From the NCBI RefSeq assembly GCF_009557615.1, contig NZ_CP045652.1, positions 1,674,001 to 1,738,000 on the forward strand: a DNA stretch of 64,000 bases, written 5' to 3'. Every line of letters starts with the position of its first letter. Position 1 is the stretch's first letter. The translations under genes were made by a program, and so were the position numbers. The notes under the pieces were generated by a model. The model worked only from the letters and a program-made list of their open reading frames with translations, ran no database searches and was not told the DNA's origin. Shown piece by piece: positions 17,362 to 25,921 of this stretch. This DNA comes from Sphingobacteruim zhuxiongii (GTDB lineage: Bacteria; Bacteroidota; Bacteroidia; Sphingobacteriales; Sphingobacteriaceae).

Positions 17362-18642
17362 TTAATTGCCTAATGTGATGTTTTGGTTGTATTGAGAAAG
17401 TTGAAGTTGTATTTGATGCAAGACACGATTCTGGCGTGCTTGATCTTCTTCAGTCAAGGCCGTCATATAGTCGTAGGTACTAGCAATTCCATTCTTCAAT
17501 TGCGCAAACATGGATTTCTTGACCGTCTCACGCAATTCGACAATCTGATTATCGGTTTCTATTAACTTCTGGAACTTGTTAGACTCTTCTTTTTGTTGTA
17601 GTAAGGTTAGGTTTGTATTGAAGAGGAATGTTTCCTTTTGTTTTTCCACTAACAGTTTGTTTACTGCGATATTCTTTCTGTCGTTTTTGTAGGTATAAAA
17701 GCTGGACAAGTTCCAGTTCAAACGAAGCCCAGCCATGTAGTATCCTTGCATGTCAGGATTCAACATATTTAAGCCTGGTCTGCCAGCGCCTCCTTGAAGA
17801 AATGCACTAAAGCGAGGTAAATTTTTATTGTATAGTAATTTGTTCTGGACGTCAATTGCATTCTCCTGTAGTTTAAATAGTTCTAATTCCGGACGATTGA
17901 TTTCTACGGAGGAGCTTTGGACAATTGGAGTAGTCAATTTAACGTCGTCCGTAAGCTTCTGTCCAATAAAGTAGGATAGCATATTGATGTATGCTTTTTT
18001 TAATGCAATTTGCTCTGTTTTCCGCTGATCAACTTTTAAGAGTTCGGCCTGTAGCTTACTTAAATTGCTCTTGGTTGAAGTGCCATTTTTTACAGCTGAC
18101 TCCACCTGTTGAATGGCATGCTCAATATCTGTTGCCGTTAATTTGGTCTGTTCTAATTGTGCATCAACCAAAAGACTTCCGAAGAAAAGCTGGGAAACTC
18201 GCTCGCGAAGTTTATAAAGCTCAACTTCTATTTTTTGCGATTCTACCTGGCTATTTGCTTCAACAAGCTTATGCTGATCGTTGACCAGAAGCAGATCCGT
18301 TAAGCCTTGAGATAACTCGGCGTAAACTTTATATTGATCTTTTGAAAGACTTGGTATTGACATCGAGGGGATACTAATTGGAACCTTCGTAACATCAGAT
18401 TGATAAGTTGCCGAGCCACTAATATTAACCTGAGGCAGGTAAGCTTTATTTGCATTGTCGATGGAATAGTCTTTGGATTGCTGGATAAGACCGATTTGTT
18501 GAATCAATGGGAAATTTCGCTTCGCCATGGTTAAGCAGGAATCTAAGGATAGGTGAGATGGTACCTGTGCATTCGCTTGAAAAGCCTCAGCATTTATTCC
18601 AATCGCAGCCGCAAGCAAAAGGAGTTGGAGTATATTTTTCAT
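17362..18642 (-). CDS. TolC family outer membrane efflux protein
   Basis: 426 residues with a signal peptide (MKNILQLLLLAAAIGINAEA...ANAQ). Helical, coiled-coil-rich repeats as in TolC/OEP. First gene of the exporter operon TolC-HlyD-ATPase-ATPase-permease-permease. A perfect palindrome sits 12 nt upstream of its start, between it and the TetR gene, so the operon probably has its own repressed promoter in addition to any read-through from the regulator. Confidence 0.88.
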   Translation of the reverse strand: MKNILQLLLLAAAIGINAEAFQANAQVPSHLSLDSCLTMAKRNFPLIQQIGLIQQSKDYSIDNANKAYLPQVNISGSATYQSDVTKVPISIPSMSIPSLSKDQYKVYAELSQGLTDLLLVNDQHKLVEANSQVESQKIEVELYKLRERVSQLFFGSLLVDAQLEQTKLTATDIEHAIQQVESAVKNGTSTKSNLSKLQAELLKVDQRKTEQIALKKAYINMLSYFIGQKLTDDVKLTTPIVQSSSVEINRPELELFKLQENAIDVQNKLLYNKNLPRFSAFLQGGAGRPGLNMLNPDMQGYYMAGLRLNWNLSSFYTYKNDRKNIAVNKLLVEKQKETFLFNTNLTLLQQKEESNKFQKLIETDNQIVELRETVKKSMFAQLKNGIASTYDYMTALTEEDQARQNRVLHQIQLQLSQYNQNITLGN

Positions 18643-18654
18643 TGTTTTATATTA

Positions 18655-18670
18655 TTAATCATTTGATTAA
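18655..18670. promoter_or_regulatory. TetR operator TTAATCATTTGATTAA at the efflux operon
   Basis: A perfect inverted repeat of 7-bp half sites (TTAATCA / TGATTAA) with a 2-nt spacer, 12 nt before the TolC start. The same half sites and spacing recur at 19382-19397. It lies just downstream of a TACCCTTTA stretch on the minus strand that resembles a -7 box, so binding would block initiation. Confidence 0.65.
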
Positions 18671-18690
18671 ATAAAGGGTAAATAAAAGCC

Positions 18691-19320
18691 CTAGGCTTGA
18701 ATCATATTTTTTATCCATATAGGTATTAATTTCTTTCTTTCATTCATCATTTCTTGAAATAGTTTTTCCTTAGTGCCCGTTATATTTTCGAAGATTGGTT
18801 TAGCAATAAAAGGGAAAATAATCAAGCCCATCAGGTTCAATAAGAATTGAAGTGGATTGGTTTCAGAGATCTCTTTTCTTTCTCTCTTCTCCAGAAACTG
18901 TTTGTAGAAATAGGATCCCATAACGATTGTCTTGAATGGAATCTTATCCGCAAAATTATCAGGATTATCTCGAATTGCAGTTAATATAAAAACAGGTATA
19001 TTAGGTTCTTTGCTCAAGAAGTCGATGTATTTGACAGCCAGCATTTCTATCTTTTCTTCGAATTCGCTATTTTCATCATGGAATACTATGGCTAAACTTT
19101 GGATAAAGTTAAATAGAGTCTCAAAGGTTATAATCTCAAATAAATTCTCTTTGCTTTTGAAATAGTAATTTAACAGCGCTAAATTCAAACCAGCTTCCTC
19201 GGCAATATCTCTAGTCCTTGTCGCGGCAAAGCCTTTCTCATGGAATACTTTCCGTGCAGCTTCTTTGATTTTATCTTCTGTAGAATGATCTATTTGTTTC
19301 TTCGGTCGTCCCTTTGCCAT
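18691..19320 (-). CDS. TetR/AcrR family transcriptional repressor
   Basis: 209 residues. The N-terminal HTH is typical (TRDIAEEAGLNLALLNYYF, with the YYFKSKENLF ending of the DNA-binding domain), followed by an all-helical ligand domain. Most TetR proteins repress neighbouring efflux genes and are released by the exported compound. Its gene precedes the six-gene exporter on the same strand, and the same 16-bp palindrome occurs in front of both, which suggests autoregulation plus control of the exporter. Confidence 0.9.
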   Translation of the reverse strand: MAKGRPKKQIDHSTEDKIKEAARKVFHEKGFAATRTRDIAEEAGLNLALLNYYFKSKENLFEIITFETLFNFIQSLAIVFHDENSEFEEKIEMLAVKYIDFLSKEPNIPVFILTAIRDNPDNFADKIPFKTIVMGSYFYKQFLEKRERKEISETNPLQFLLNLMGLIIFPFIAKPIFENITGTKEKLFQEMMNERKKLIPIWIKNMIQA

Positions 19321-19381
19321 GTCCTTGATTTGATTAATGCTAAATAAAGGTAAATGCTAGAAATTTAAAATCAAAATTTAA

Positions 19382-19397
19382 TTAATCAAATGATTAA
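19382..19397. promoter_or_regulatory. TetR operator TTAATCAAATGATTAA before the TetR gene
   Basis: Perfect inverted repeat with the same 7-bp half sites as 18655-18670 and spacer AA, 61 nt before the TetR start. A TACCTTTA sequence at 19345-19352 (minus strand) resembling a -7 box lies between it and the gene, placing the operator over the -33 region. A lone half site TGATTAA is at 19331-19337. Confidence 0.65.
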
Positions 19398-19415
19398 AAC
19401 ATGTCATAAAAAAAG

Positions 19416-19434
19416 AGGAAACATATCGTTTCCT
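19416..19434 (-). terminator. terminator of the pirin gene
   Basis: Stem AGGAAAC/GTTTCCT with a 5-nt loop, followed on the minus strand by a run of T (complement of the A-run 19408-19414). It lies 22 nt after the pirin stop. Confidence 0.7.
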
Positions 19435-19456
19435 TTTTCCATAAAGTGTTTATATT

Positions 19457-20482
19457 TTATGCAGATGGTTTATCTGTTTCTTTGCCGAAATTGTAACTCG
19501 CAAAACGCCCAGCGTCTTTAGGATTTACCAAATCGGTTTCTTGATCTCCCCAAGGCCATCCGCCAAACTCTGTTAACTGATACTCGCGGAAAGCATCTTG
19601 CAATTCACGTTGGGTGTTCATGACGAACGGTCCGTGTGCTGCAACAGGCTCGTTTATAGGCTCGCCTTCCAAGATTAAAAACTGTGCTCGCTTATCAGCG
19701 TTTTTGATTGTAATCTCCTCGCCACCATCTAAATCCGCTATATAGTTCTTTTGAACTTTATAAGTGTCGATTTCAATTGTACCATCTCCTTCATAAAAGA
19801 ATACAAAACGACTCATGCTGCTCGATACTGCCGGAAGCTTGAACTCAGTATTTGGATCCATATCAACTAAAGCAATACCTACATGGTTTTTAGGATCGGC
19901 AGCCCAAGAATGCGTTAAAGCTCCGCTATCTTTAGTGCCATAGTACTCGCCTAAGATTACTTTGGCAGTTACTTTTTTGCCATCTCCTTGTTCGATTACC
20001 GCTGTAGGGATTTTCTCTGCCCAAAGCATTTTGTAATTCGGATCCGTTAATTTGTTTTTACCAGGAAGGTTCAACCAAATCTGGAATAAGCGTAATGGAT
20101 TTGGTTTATCTTCATGTATCAATGGAAACATTTCAGCATGTAATACGCCTGATCCAGCACTCATCAACTGTACGTCACCTTCGCCATAACGACCTTTAGA
20201 ACCTTTGGAGTCAAAATGGTCTGCATATCCTTCTGGAACAATGGTCACAATCTCAAATCCTCGGTGTGGATGGTGAGGGAATCCAGGGATGTTCTGTCCA
20301 TGATACATACGCCATTCTGCTTTGTTGTCAAAGTCACTTCCGATTTGACGGCCTTCTAAAGATGCTTTAGGACCAAACTTACCGTTTCCTTCAGGATATT
20401 TATCGTAATGATATGCACCTAAGATATATGGATCGCGAATAGGTAATCTACCTTCAACTTTTGTAATATTTTTTACTTTCAT
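19457..20482 (-). CDS. pirin family protein
   Basis: 341 residues, a two-domain cupin. The N-terminal cupin has the metal ligands of pirins: PHHPHRGFE (two His), then a His and Glu in GSGVLHAEMF. Bacterial pirins are iron-binding; some are quercetinases, others affect pyruvate metabolism; neither can be assigned here. A C-terminal GPFVMN(T) segment is also family-typical. Monocistronic, with its own terminator. Confidence 0.9.
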   Translation of the reverse strand: MKVKNITKVEGRLPIRDPYILGAYHYDKYPEGNGKFGPKASLEGRQIGSDFDNKAEWRMYHGQNIPGFPHHPHRGFEIVTIVPEGYADHFDSKGSKGRYGEGDVQLMSAGSGVLHAEMFPLIHEDKPNPLRLFQIWLNLPGKNKLTDPNYKMLWAEKIPTAVIEQGDGKKVTAKVILGEYYGTKDSGALTHSWAADPKNHVGIALVDMDPNTEFKLPAVSSSMSRFVFFYEGDGTIEIDTYKVQKNYIADLDGGEEITIKNADKRAQFLILEGEPINEPVAAHGPFVMNTQRELQDAFREYQLTEFGGWPWGDQETDLVNPKDAGRFASYNFGKETDKPSA

Positions 20483-20781
20483 AATTATTTTCCTTTTTCT
20501 AATCTATTGTACAAAACACAGACCATCCTACGTCGAATTGACATGGAGTTACCAGCAGGTGACTAGTTACTTGATGGTAACTCAAGCTTAAAATAGCAAT
20601 AGGCCGAGCTTGCTTTTGCCAATACGCGACATGAATGTTTCTGCCTTTTGACATTCTGGCAGGAGCAGGATGTCTATATGAAAACTAAATAGCGCTTACT
20701 TTGTTTAGTTAATTATACAGTAAATCAATCTGATCCCAGTTAGATTCATTTGAACACGTATTTTATAAGGAGGGAATTGCT
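20483..20781. other. intergenic region with two strong hairpins (possible small RNA)
   Basis: No gene seen. It contains two clear inverted repeats: GAGTTACCA (20546-20554) with TGGTAACTC (20575-20583), perfect, whose 20-nt loop holds a further near-palindrome; and GACATTCTG (20650-20658) with CAGGATGTC (20666-20674), 9 bp with one G-U. Neither has a T-run, so they are not ordinary terminators. Confidence 0.4.
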
Positions 20782-20967
20782 ATGGAAGAGAACAAAGAGT
20801 ACAACGAGAATCTGCCTCAAGAAGATCAAAAAGTCCCAGAGATTGTAAAAGAAGAGGCTGATGATAAGCCGGCAGGGCGGAATATCTTTCGGTCGATTAT
20901 CATCGCGATTATTATCCTTGTGATTATTTACTTTATCTATGTTCAGATGCGTGACGGCGCTTGGTAA
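20782..20967 (+). CDS. small single-pass membrane protein
   Basis: 61 residues: an acidic N-terminal ~30 residues (MEENKEYNENLPQEDQK...) then one hydrophobic helix (RSIIIAIIILVIIYFIYV) and a short tail. No family recognised. A near-perfect Shine-Dalgarno AAGGAGGG at 20767-20774 precedes the ATG, strong support for translation and unusual in Bacteroidota. An overlapping frame on the other strand lacks such support. Stands alone between pirin and the oxidoreductase. Confidence 0.65.
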   Translation: MEENKEYNENLPQEDQKVPEIVKEEADDKPAGRNIFRSIIIAIIILVIIYFIYVQMRDGAW

Positions 20968-21014
20968 GTAAAAAATCAGGTACAATTCGCATGAGTTTTC
21001 ATTAGTAAGGTATA

Positions 21015-21053
21015 GAATTGGCTAAATATTTATATATTTAGTCAAGCCAATTC
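21015..21053. repeat. long imperfect inverted repeat upstream of the oxidoreductase
   Basis: GAATTGGCT (21015-21023) pairs with AGCCAATTC (21045-21053) and CTAAATAT (21022-21029) with ATATTTAG (21034-21041), leaving a 4-nt loop and a 3-nt bulge. No T-run follows. It sits 48 nt after the small membrane protein gene and 69 nt before the oxidoreductase start; it may be a weak terminator or a regulatory site. Confidence 0.4.
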
Positions 21054-21122
21054 AGGCTGCATTAGCTTGGCGATGTGAATCTTACCCATTTGCTCGCTTT
21101 TATAAACTTAAACCTTTACCCA

Positions 21123-22511
21123 ATGAAAGACCATTTTTCGAGAAGGCAGTTTCTTGCTGCTTCTAGCCTTTTGTTAGGAGGAACTGTACTTCCAGCATCA
21201 GCAACAACAAATAATGAAGATTTATTAAGTGGATGGATTCCCAATGGGAGCCATGCAAAATTGAAAGTAGCACTCGTTGGAACAGGGTCACGTGGCTCTG
21301 GTATGTGGGGACGAGACATTCAAAAGAACTATGCAAATCAGATTACATTTGTTGGCTTATGCGATAAAAATAAAGGTCGTGTAGCCTTCGCAAAGCAACA
21401 TATCGGCGTGGATTGCCCAACCTACACAGACTTCGAGAAAATGATGAAAGAAACCAAGCCAGACTTACTCATCGTATGTACAATGGATTCAACACATCAT
21501 CATTTTATTATTCGTGGAATGGAATTAGGCGCCAATATCTTAACGGAAAAGCCGATGACAACGGATGAGAAGAAAGTTCAAGCCATAGTCGATGCTGAGA
21601 AGCGGACGGGAAAGCAATGCCGTGTAACCTTTAATTATCGCTATTCGCCACATCGTGCGAAGATATGGGAACTGCTGCAAGCTGGCGAAATCGGAGAGCT
21701 TACCTCAGTCGATTTCCACTGGTATTTAGATACTTCTCACGGCGCGGATTATTTTAGAAGATGGCATCGCCGCACAGAAAATAGCGGCTCACTATGGGTA
21801 CACAAGTCAACGCATCATTTTGACTTATTAAATTGGTGGATAGAAAGCGATCCAGAGTCGGTATATGCTTCGGGCTCGCTAGATTTCTATGGAAAGAACG
21901 GAAAGTTCCGTGCTGATAATTGTCGCGTCTGTCCGCATACAAAGAATTGTGACTTCTATTGGGATGTCACGAAAAGTAAATATAGCAAGGATCTATATGT
22001 CGATAATGAACAGTATGATGGGTATAAAAGAGACGGCTGCGTATTCAAAGAAGATATTGATATTTATGACAAGATGGCTGCAACAATTAAGTACAAGAAC
22101 GGCGTTCAGGTATCTTACTCATTAACCACTTATTCACCTTATGAAGGATATCGAATTGCATTCAATGGGACAAAAGGCCGTATTGATGCATGGATTGAAG
22201 AGTCCAATAAATCTAACAATGCGGATTATGATGAGCTCGTTGTTTATAAGAATTTCAATAAGCGTGAGTTTGTTCGCATACCACATGGTACTTCTGGTCA
22301 TGGAGGAGGCGACAAATTACTTCAAGATCAGATATTCTTACCTAATGTTCCAGATCCTTTAAAACAGTCGGCAGGTGTTAGAGATGGAGCCTTATCTTGT
22401 TTAATTGGAATTGCAGCACGAAAAAGTATAGAAACAAAAGGTGTCGTTGCGATCAGCGACTTAACAACAATAGATTTACAAGCAAAGAAACCATACCAAC
22501 GCATGGTATAG
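21123..22511 (+). CDS. Gfo/Idh/MocA family oxidoreductase, Tat-exported
   Basis: 462 residues from the ATG at 21123, chosen because it directly opens a twin-arginine signal (MKDHFSRRQFLAASSLLLGG). The NAD(P)-binding GxGxxG-type motif is VALVGTGSRGSG; the EKP motif carrying the catalytic Lys is in TEKPMTTDEK; the C-terminal domain has family-typical WHRR, HHFDLLNWW and YNGTKG-like segments. Several Cys (CRVCPHTKNC) suggest a bound metal or disulfides. Members oxidise sugars or inositols, or hydrolyse glycosides with NAD; the substrate is unknown. Monocistronic with a strong terminator. Confidence 0.85.
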   Translation: MKDHFSRRQFLAASSLLLGGTVLPASATTNNEDLLSGWIPNGSHAKLKVALVGTGSRGSGMWGRDIQKNYANQITFVGLCDKNKGRVAFAKQHIGVDCPTYTDFEKMMKETKPDLLIVCTMDSTHHHFIIRGMELGANILTEKPMTTDEKKVQAIVDAEKRTGKQCRVTFNYRYSPHRAKIWELLQAGEIGELTSVDFHWYLDTSHGADYFRRWHRRTENSGSLWVHKSTHHFDLLNWWIESDPESVYASGSLDFYGKNGKFRADNCRVCPHTKNCDFYWDVTKSKYSKDLYVDNEQYDGYKRDGCVFKEDIDIYDKMAATIKYKNGVQVSYSLTTYSPYEGYRIAFNGTKGRIDAWIEESNKSNNADYDELVVYKNFNKREFVRIPHGTSGHGGGDKLLQDQIFLPNVPDPLKQSAGVRDGALSCLIGIAARKSIETKGVVAISDLTTIDLQAKKPYQRMV

Positions 22512-22532
22512 TGGTCGTTAAGCTTATCCTAC

Positions 22533-22576
22533 AAACAACAAGCACAAATGATATTACTCATTTGTGCTTGTTGTTT
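22533..22576. terminator. bidirectional terminator between convergent genes
   Basis: A perfect 19-bp stem (22533-22551 with 22558-22576) and 6-nt loop, A-rich on the left and T-rich on the right. It serves the oxidoreductase on the plus strand and probably the methyltransferase on the minus strand. Confidence 0.85.
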
Positions 22577-22593
22577 TTGGACTCTATACGGAT

Positions 22594-23361
22594 TTATTGC
22601 TTTACGCCGTACATCAACATTCTCTTAAACGGATAAATAGCGGGAAAGCGTTTAAAATGCGTTGCAATACGCTCTATAAAAGTATCTTTTAACAGAACCT
22701 GTAGATCTTGCTCAAGTTTTTCCATGTAAGGGATCAATGCGGAGCCCGCAATAAATTGGTAAAGATCTAAGGCGTTGTCAGCGATGATAGGGTAGGTTTT
22801 GATGCTAATATCGATATCCTTTAAACCCTGCTCAAACATAATCTGCGCATATTGATCCAAGCTTAGCACAGGCGACACTCGGCGAAAGCCTCTTAGTTTC
22901 GTGAGGAATGGTTCTTCTTGCACAAGTCGATCTAGTAAAATATTGAGGGTATTATCGTTTTGCAAGGGCATCTGCACAGCAAATTGCCCATCCTTATTTA
23001 GTTTGGAAATAAGTTGAGGGAATAATTGTTCATGATTGTCCACCCACTGCAGTGCGGCATTACTGAAAATTAAGTCCCAACGGCTATCGTCAGCAGTAAA
23101 TGATTCTATAGACTGCTGTTTGAATGATAGTCTCTCCTGAGTGATCTCCTTCGCCTCAGCTAGCATCTCTTCAGAAGAATCAATTCCTAAAAATGTTGTT
23201 TGTTTGAACTTCTGCGATAAGAGTAATGTTTGCTCTCCGGTTCCACAGCCTATATCAATAGCATTTGATTGATGATCGTCGATGATTAAGGCTGCAAGAT
23301 CGTAGAATGGCTTATAGCGTATTTCTTTATATTGATTGTAAACGTCGGGATTCCAAGGCAT
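22594..23361 (-). CDS. trans-aconitate 2-methyltransferase-like SAM methyltransferase
   Basis: 255 residues. SAM motif I AIDIGCGTGEQT, the acidic motif II GIDSSEEML, and DLIFSNAALQWVDNHEQLFP followed by GQFAVQMP closely match E. coli Tam, as does the start WNPDVYNQY. Tam methylates trans-aconitate, an inhibitor of aconitase, using S-adenosylmethionine in the cytoplasm. The same fold occurs in many small-molecule methyltransferases, so the substrate is probable, not certain. Confidence 0.8.
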   Translation of the reverse strand: MPWNPDVYNQYKEIRYKPFYDLAALIIDDHQSNAIDIGCGTGEQTLLLSQKFKQTTFLGIDSSEEMLAEAKEITQERLSFKQQSIESFTADDSRWDLIFSNAALQWVDNHEQLFPQLISKLNKDGQFAVQMPLQNDNTLNILLDRLVQEEPFLTKLRGFRRVSPVLSLDQYAQIMFEQGLKDIDISIKTYPIIADNALDLYQFIAGSALIPYMEKLEQDLQVLLKDTFIERIATHFKRFPAIYPFKRMLMYGVKQ

Positions 23362-23438
23362 AATTCTATTATTTCCCGAAACGAAGCCAAAGGCGTGCCA
23401 TGTTTTTTCTAATAGTCAGGCTAATCAGGCGAAAAAAA

Positions 23439-23459
23439 AGCCATCCGATAGGGATGGCT
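23439..23459 (-). terminator. terminator of the S9 peptidase gene
   Basis: 8-bp stem AGCCATCC/GGATGGCT with a 5-nt loop; on the minus strand it is followed by eight T (complement of 23432-23438 and beyond). It lies 19 nt after the peptidase stop. Confidence 0.8.
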
Positions 23460-23477
23460 CTTTACATATTTAATAAA

Positions 23478-25652
23478 TTATTTTTTCAAATACTGATCAA
23501 AGTACTTTGCTATCTTATCGTACATGTGAATTCGATCTTTTCCCATCACGTTATGCTCATGTGTTGGGTATAGAAAGTAATCCACTTGTTTTCCCGCTTC
23601 AATACATTTTTGTACGAATTCCATACTATGCTGTTGAACGACAACAGGATCTTGCGCTCCATGAATTATTAATAAATGCCCTTTCAATTGATCGGCTTTA
23701 TTCAACATAGACGTCTTTTCGTAGCCTTCCGGATTCTCCTCCGGCGTATCCATGTAACGCTCACCGTACATGATTTCATAATATTTCCAATCGATTACCG
23801 GACCTCCAGCAACTGCAGCTTTAAAAATATCGTTATGCTTTGTCATAAAGGAGCTAGACATAAATCCACCAAAGCTCCATCCGAAAATACCCATGTTTTC
23901 TGAATCAACATAAGCTAAGGATTTCAAATAGTTAATCCCCACTAACTGATCCGCCATTTCTGCTTCCCCTAAATTTCGATGTGTTACGCGCGTAAAATCT
24001 CTACCCCGTGCATCGGAACCTCGGTTATCTAATGTGAATACAATATAGCCTTGTTGTGCCATGTACAGGTCAAAATAGCCCGCCGCACCTAACCATTTAT
24101 CAGTTACCAATTGCGCATGCGAACCGCCATACAAGTAAACCATGACAGGATACTTTTTAGTTGGATCAAAATTGTTCGGATATAAGATTCTGGCATTTAA
24201 AGGGGTTTTTCCATCCGCCGAGGTGAAAGATTTCAACTCTATCTTAGGTAATGCTATTTTTCCAGTAAATGGATTTCCAGCTTCTAAGATCGTGCTGCTT
24301 TGATTTCCTTTGCGATTGATAACTTGAACTTTATTAGGAACGCTAAGATTACTGTACTGATCCAATACATAGTTGCCACTTGTACTGATTGAAGCATTAT
24401 GTGTTCCTGCTGTATGGGTTAATGCTGTCGTCTTACCGGATTGTAAGTCCACCTCAAATAAATGACGTTCTAAACCATTGTTATTCGCCCCAATATAATA
24501 GGCTTTAGTTCCCTTAGTATTGAAACCTTGAAAGTCTGTAACGACAACATCTTGGTATCCTAACTTGCGAATTAGTTTTCCTTGGGTATCATATAAGAAT
24601 AACTGGTTGAATCCATCCTTATCCGTTTGATAAAGGAACTGATTAGCTTTATTAGGCACAAATGCCAAAGTATGCTGCGGTTCAACCCATGTTGTCGATT
24701 GCTCTTCAAATAGGGTAGAGATAAAGGCACCTGTATTTGCGTTGTATTTGTTCAATTTTAAGTGGTCCTGCCCACGGTTTAATACGCCAACGTATACAAA
24801 TTCACTACTCGGGTCCCAAGTAACGATCGTTAGGTATTGTTCTTTAGGTTCTCCGGTTTGTAATCGAATCGTTTCACCTGTCTCGGTATTAAAGATGTTT
24901 AAAGTAACTTCTTCACTCTTCATACCTGCCATCGGATAGCGAATGTCTTTTACGGTTGCCACACGGGAATCCCACTGAGGTAAAGGATATTTGGTAACCA
25001 TGCTCTCATCCTTACGGTAATATAGCAGTAGCTTGTCATTGGCAGACCACCACATCCCCTGATCGATTCCAAATTCGTTTCGGTGTACCACCTCGGAGCC
25101 ATTGACGATACCGTCAACCGTATCCTTTGTTACGACGATTTTATTTCCAGTAGCGTCGATAATTTCAATATTGTTTCCATTTAAATATGCTGTTTTATTT
25201 TGTGAGGCATTACTCATTGTGTTCGCCAATTCTGACGGCACAGTGTTTAATACAGTCACTTGTTTCTTCGACAGATCATATTTAATTTGATATTTGTTTT
25301 TCTCGCCTTCAATTTGGAACGCTATGTTGTTCACGTCAATCCATTGGTAATCGCTAGGGAAGCGACGCAATTCGATTTTATCCGTAGAGATTGCTTTAGC
25401 TAATGCATTTTGTAAGTCTGACTTACTAATTAATTGTTTTGCTTGCCAGTTGTTTTTGGCATCGCGGACTAGTAAGTTTTGATAAGTGCTGTCTAAGCTA
25501 GAAAAGGCATCAACGTTTTTTATCCATTTTGACACATAGATTGTCTTAGGAGCAAATTTTCCAGGACCAAAGACCGTTTCATCTATACTGAAATTACGCT
25601 GTCCGTAGGCCATCGAAGAGCTTAGCAGAAATAATATCAATAGTTTTCTCAT
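23478..25652 (-). CDS. S9 family peptidase (dipeptidyl peptidase IV type), exported
   Basis: 724 residues with a signal peptide (MRKLLILFLLSSSMAYGQ). Residues ~60-460 form the DPP-IV N-terminal beta-propeller; the C-terminal alpha/beta hydrolase domain has the nucleophile GWSFGG (Ser593), an acid at D668 (GAQDPVV) and His700 (HEHN). DPP-IV enzymes remove X-Pro dipeptides in the periplasm and help Bacteroidota use peptides; the exact specificity is not visible. Single gene with its own terminator. Confidence 0.9.
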   Translation of the reverse strand: MRKLLILFLLSSSMAYGQRNFSIDETVFGPGKFAPKTIYVSKWIKNVDAFSSLDSTYQNLLVRDAKNNWQAKQLISKSDLQNALAKAISTDKIELRRFPSDYQWIDVNNIAFQIEGEKNKYQIKYDLSKKQVTVLNTVPSELANTMSNASQNKTAYLNGNNIEIIDATGNKIVVTKDTVDGIVNGSEVVHRNEFGIDQGMWWSANDKLLLYYRKDESMVTKYPLPQWDSRVATVKDIRYPMAGMKSEEVTLNIFNTETGETIRLQTGEPKEQYLTIVTWDPSSEFVYVGVLNRGQDHLKLNKYNANTGAFISTLFEEQSTTWVEPQHTLAFVPNKANQFLYQTDKDGFNQLFLYDTQGKLIRKLGYQDVVVTDFQGFNTKGTKAYYIGANNNGLERHLFEVDLQSGKTTALTHTAGTHNASISTSGNYVLDQYSNLSVPNKVQVINRKGNQSSTILEAGNPFTGKIALPKIELKSFTSADGKTPLNARILYPNNFDPTKKYPVMVYLYGGSHAQLVTDKWLGAAGYFDLYMAQQGYIVFTLDNRGSDARGRDFTRVTHRNLGEAEMADQLVGINYLKSLAYVDSENMGIFGWSFGGFMSSSFMTKHNDIFKAAVAGGPVIDWKYYEIMYGERYMDTPEENPEGYEKTSMLNKADQLKGHLLIIHGAQDPVVVQQHSMEFVQKCIEAGKQVDYFLYPTHEHNVMGKDRIHMYDKIAKYFDQYLKK

Positions 25653-25921
25653 TGTAAATAATTTTATGCAGACGAAATTAGGGATTAGTTCTGGTAAATT
25701 CGCATCGAAAATTAATCAGTACGTCGGACTCTAAGGATTTTATTTTAGCTTAGATAAGCTAAGCAACGCTAAATTAATAGCCACATTTGCCGAAAAAATA
25801 GGTGAAGATTATTATCTTTAAAAAAAATAAGCACAAAGCTTTTAGTGAACTTTTGCGCTTACGATATATTAATTCAGAACCTAAACCCAATAGATATTCA
25901 ATAATGATTGCTTCCAATTTC

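Noticed and set aside
20746..20985. 79-codon frame on the minus strand overlapping the small membrane protein gene
   Set aside because: The plus-strand gene has a strong Shine-Dalgarno and a clear TM helix; the reverse frame is its shadow.
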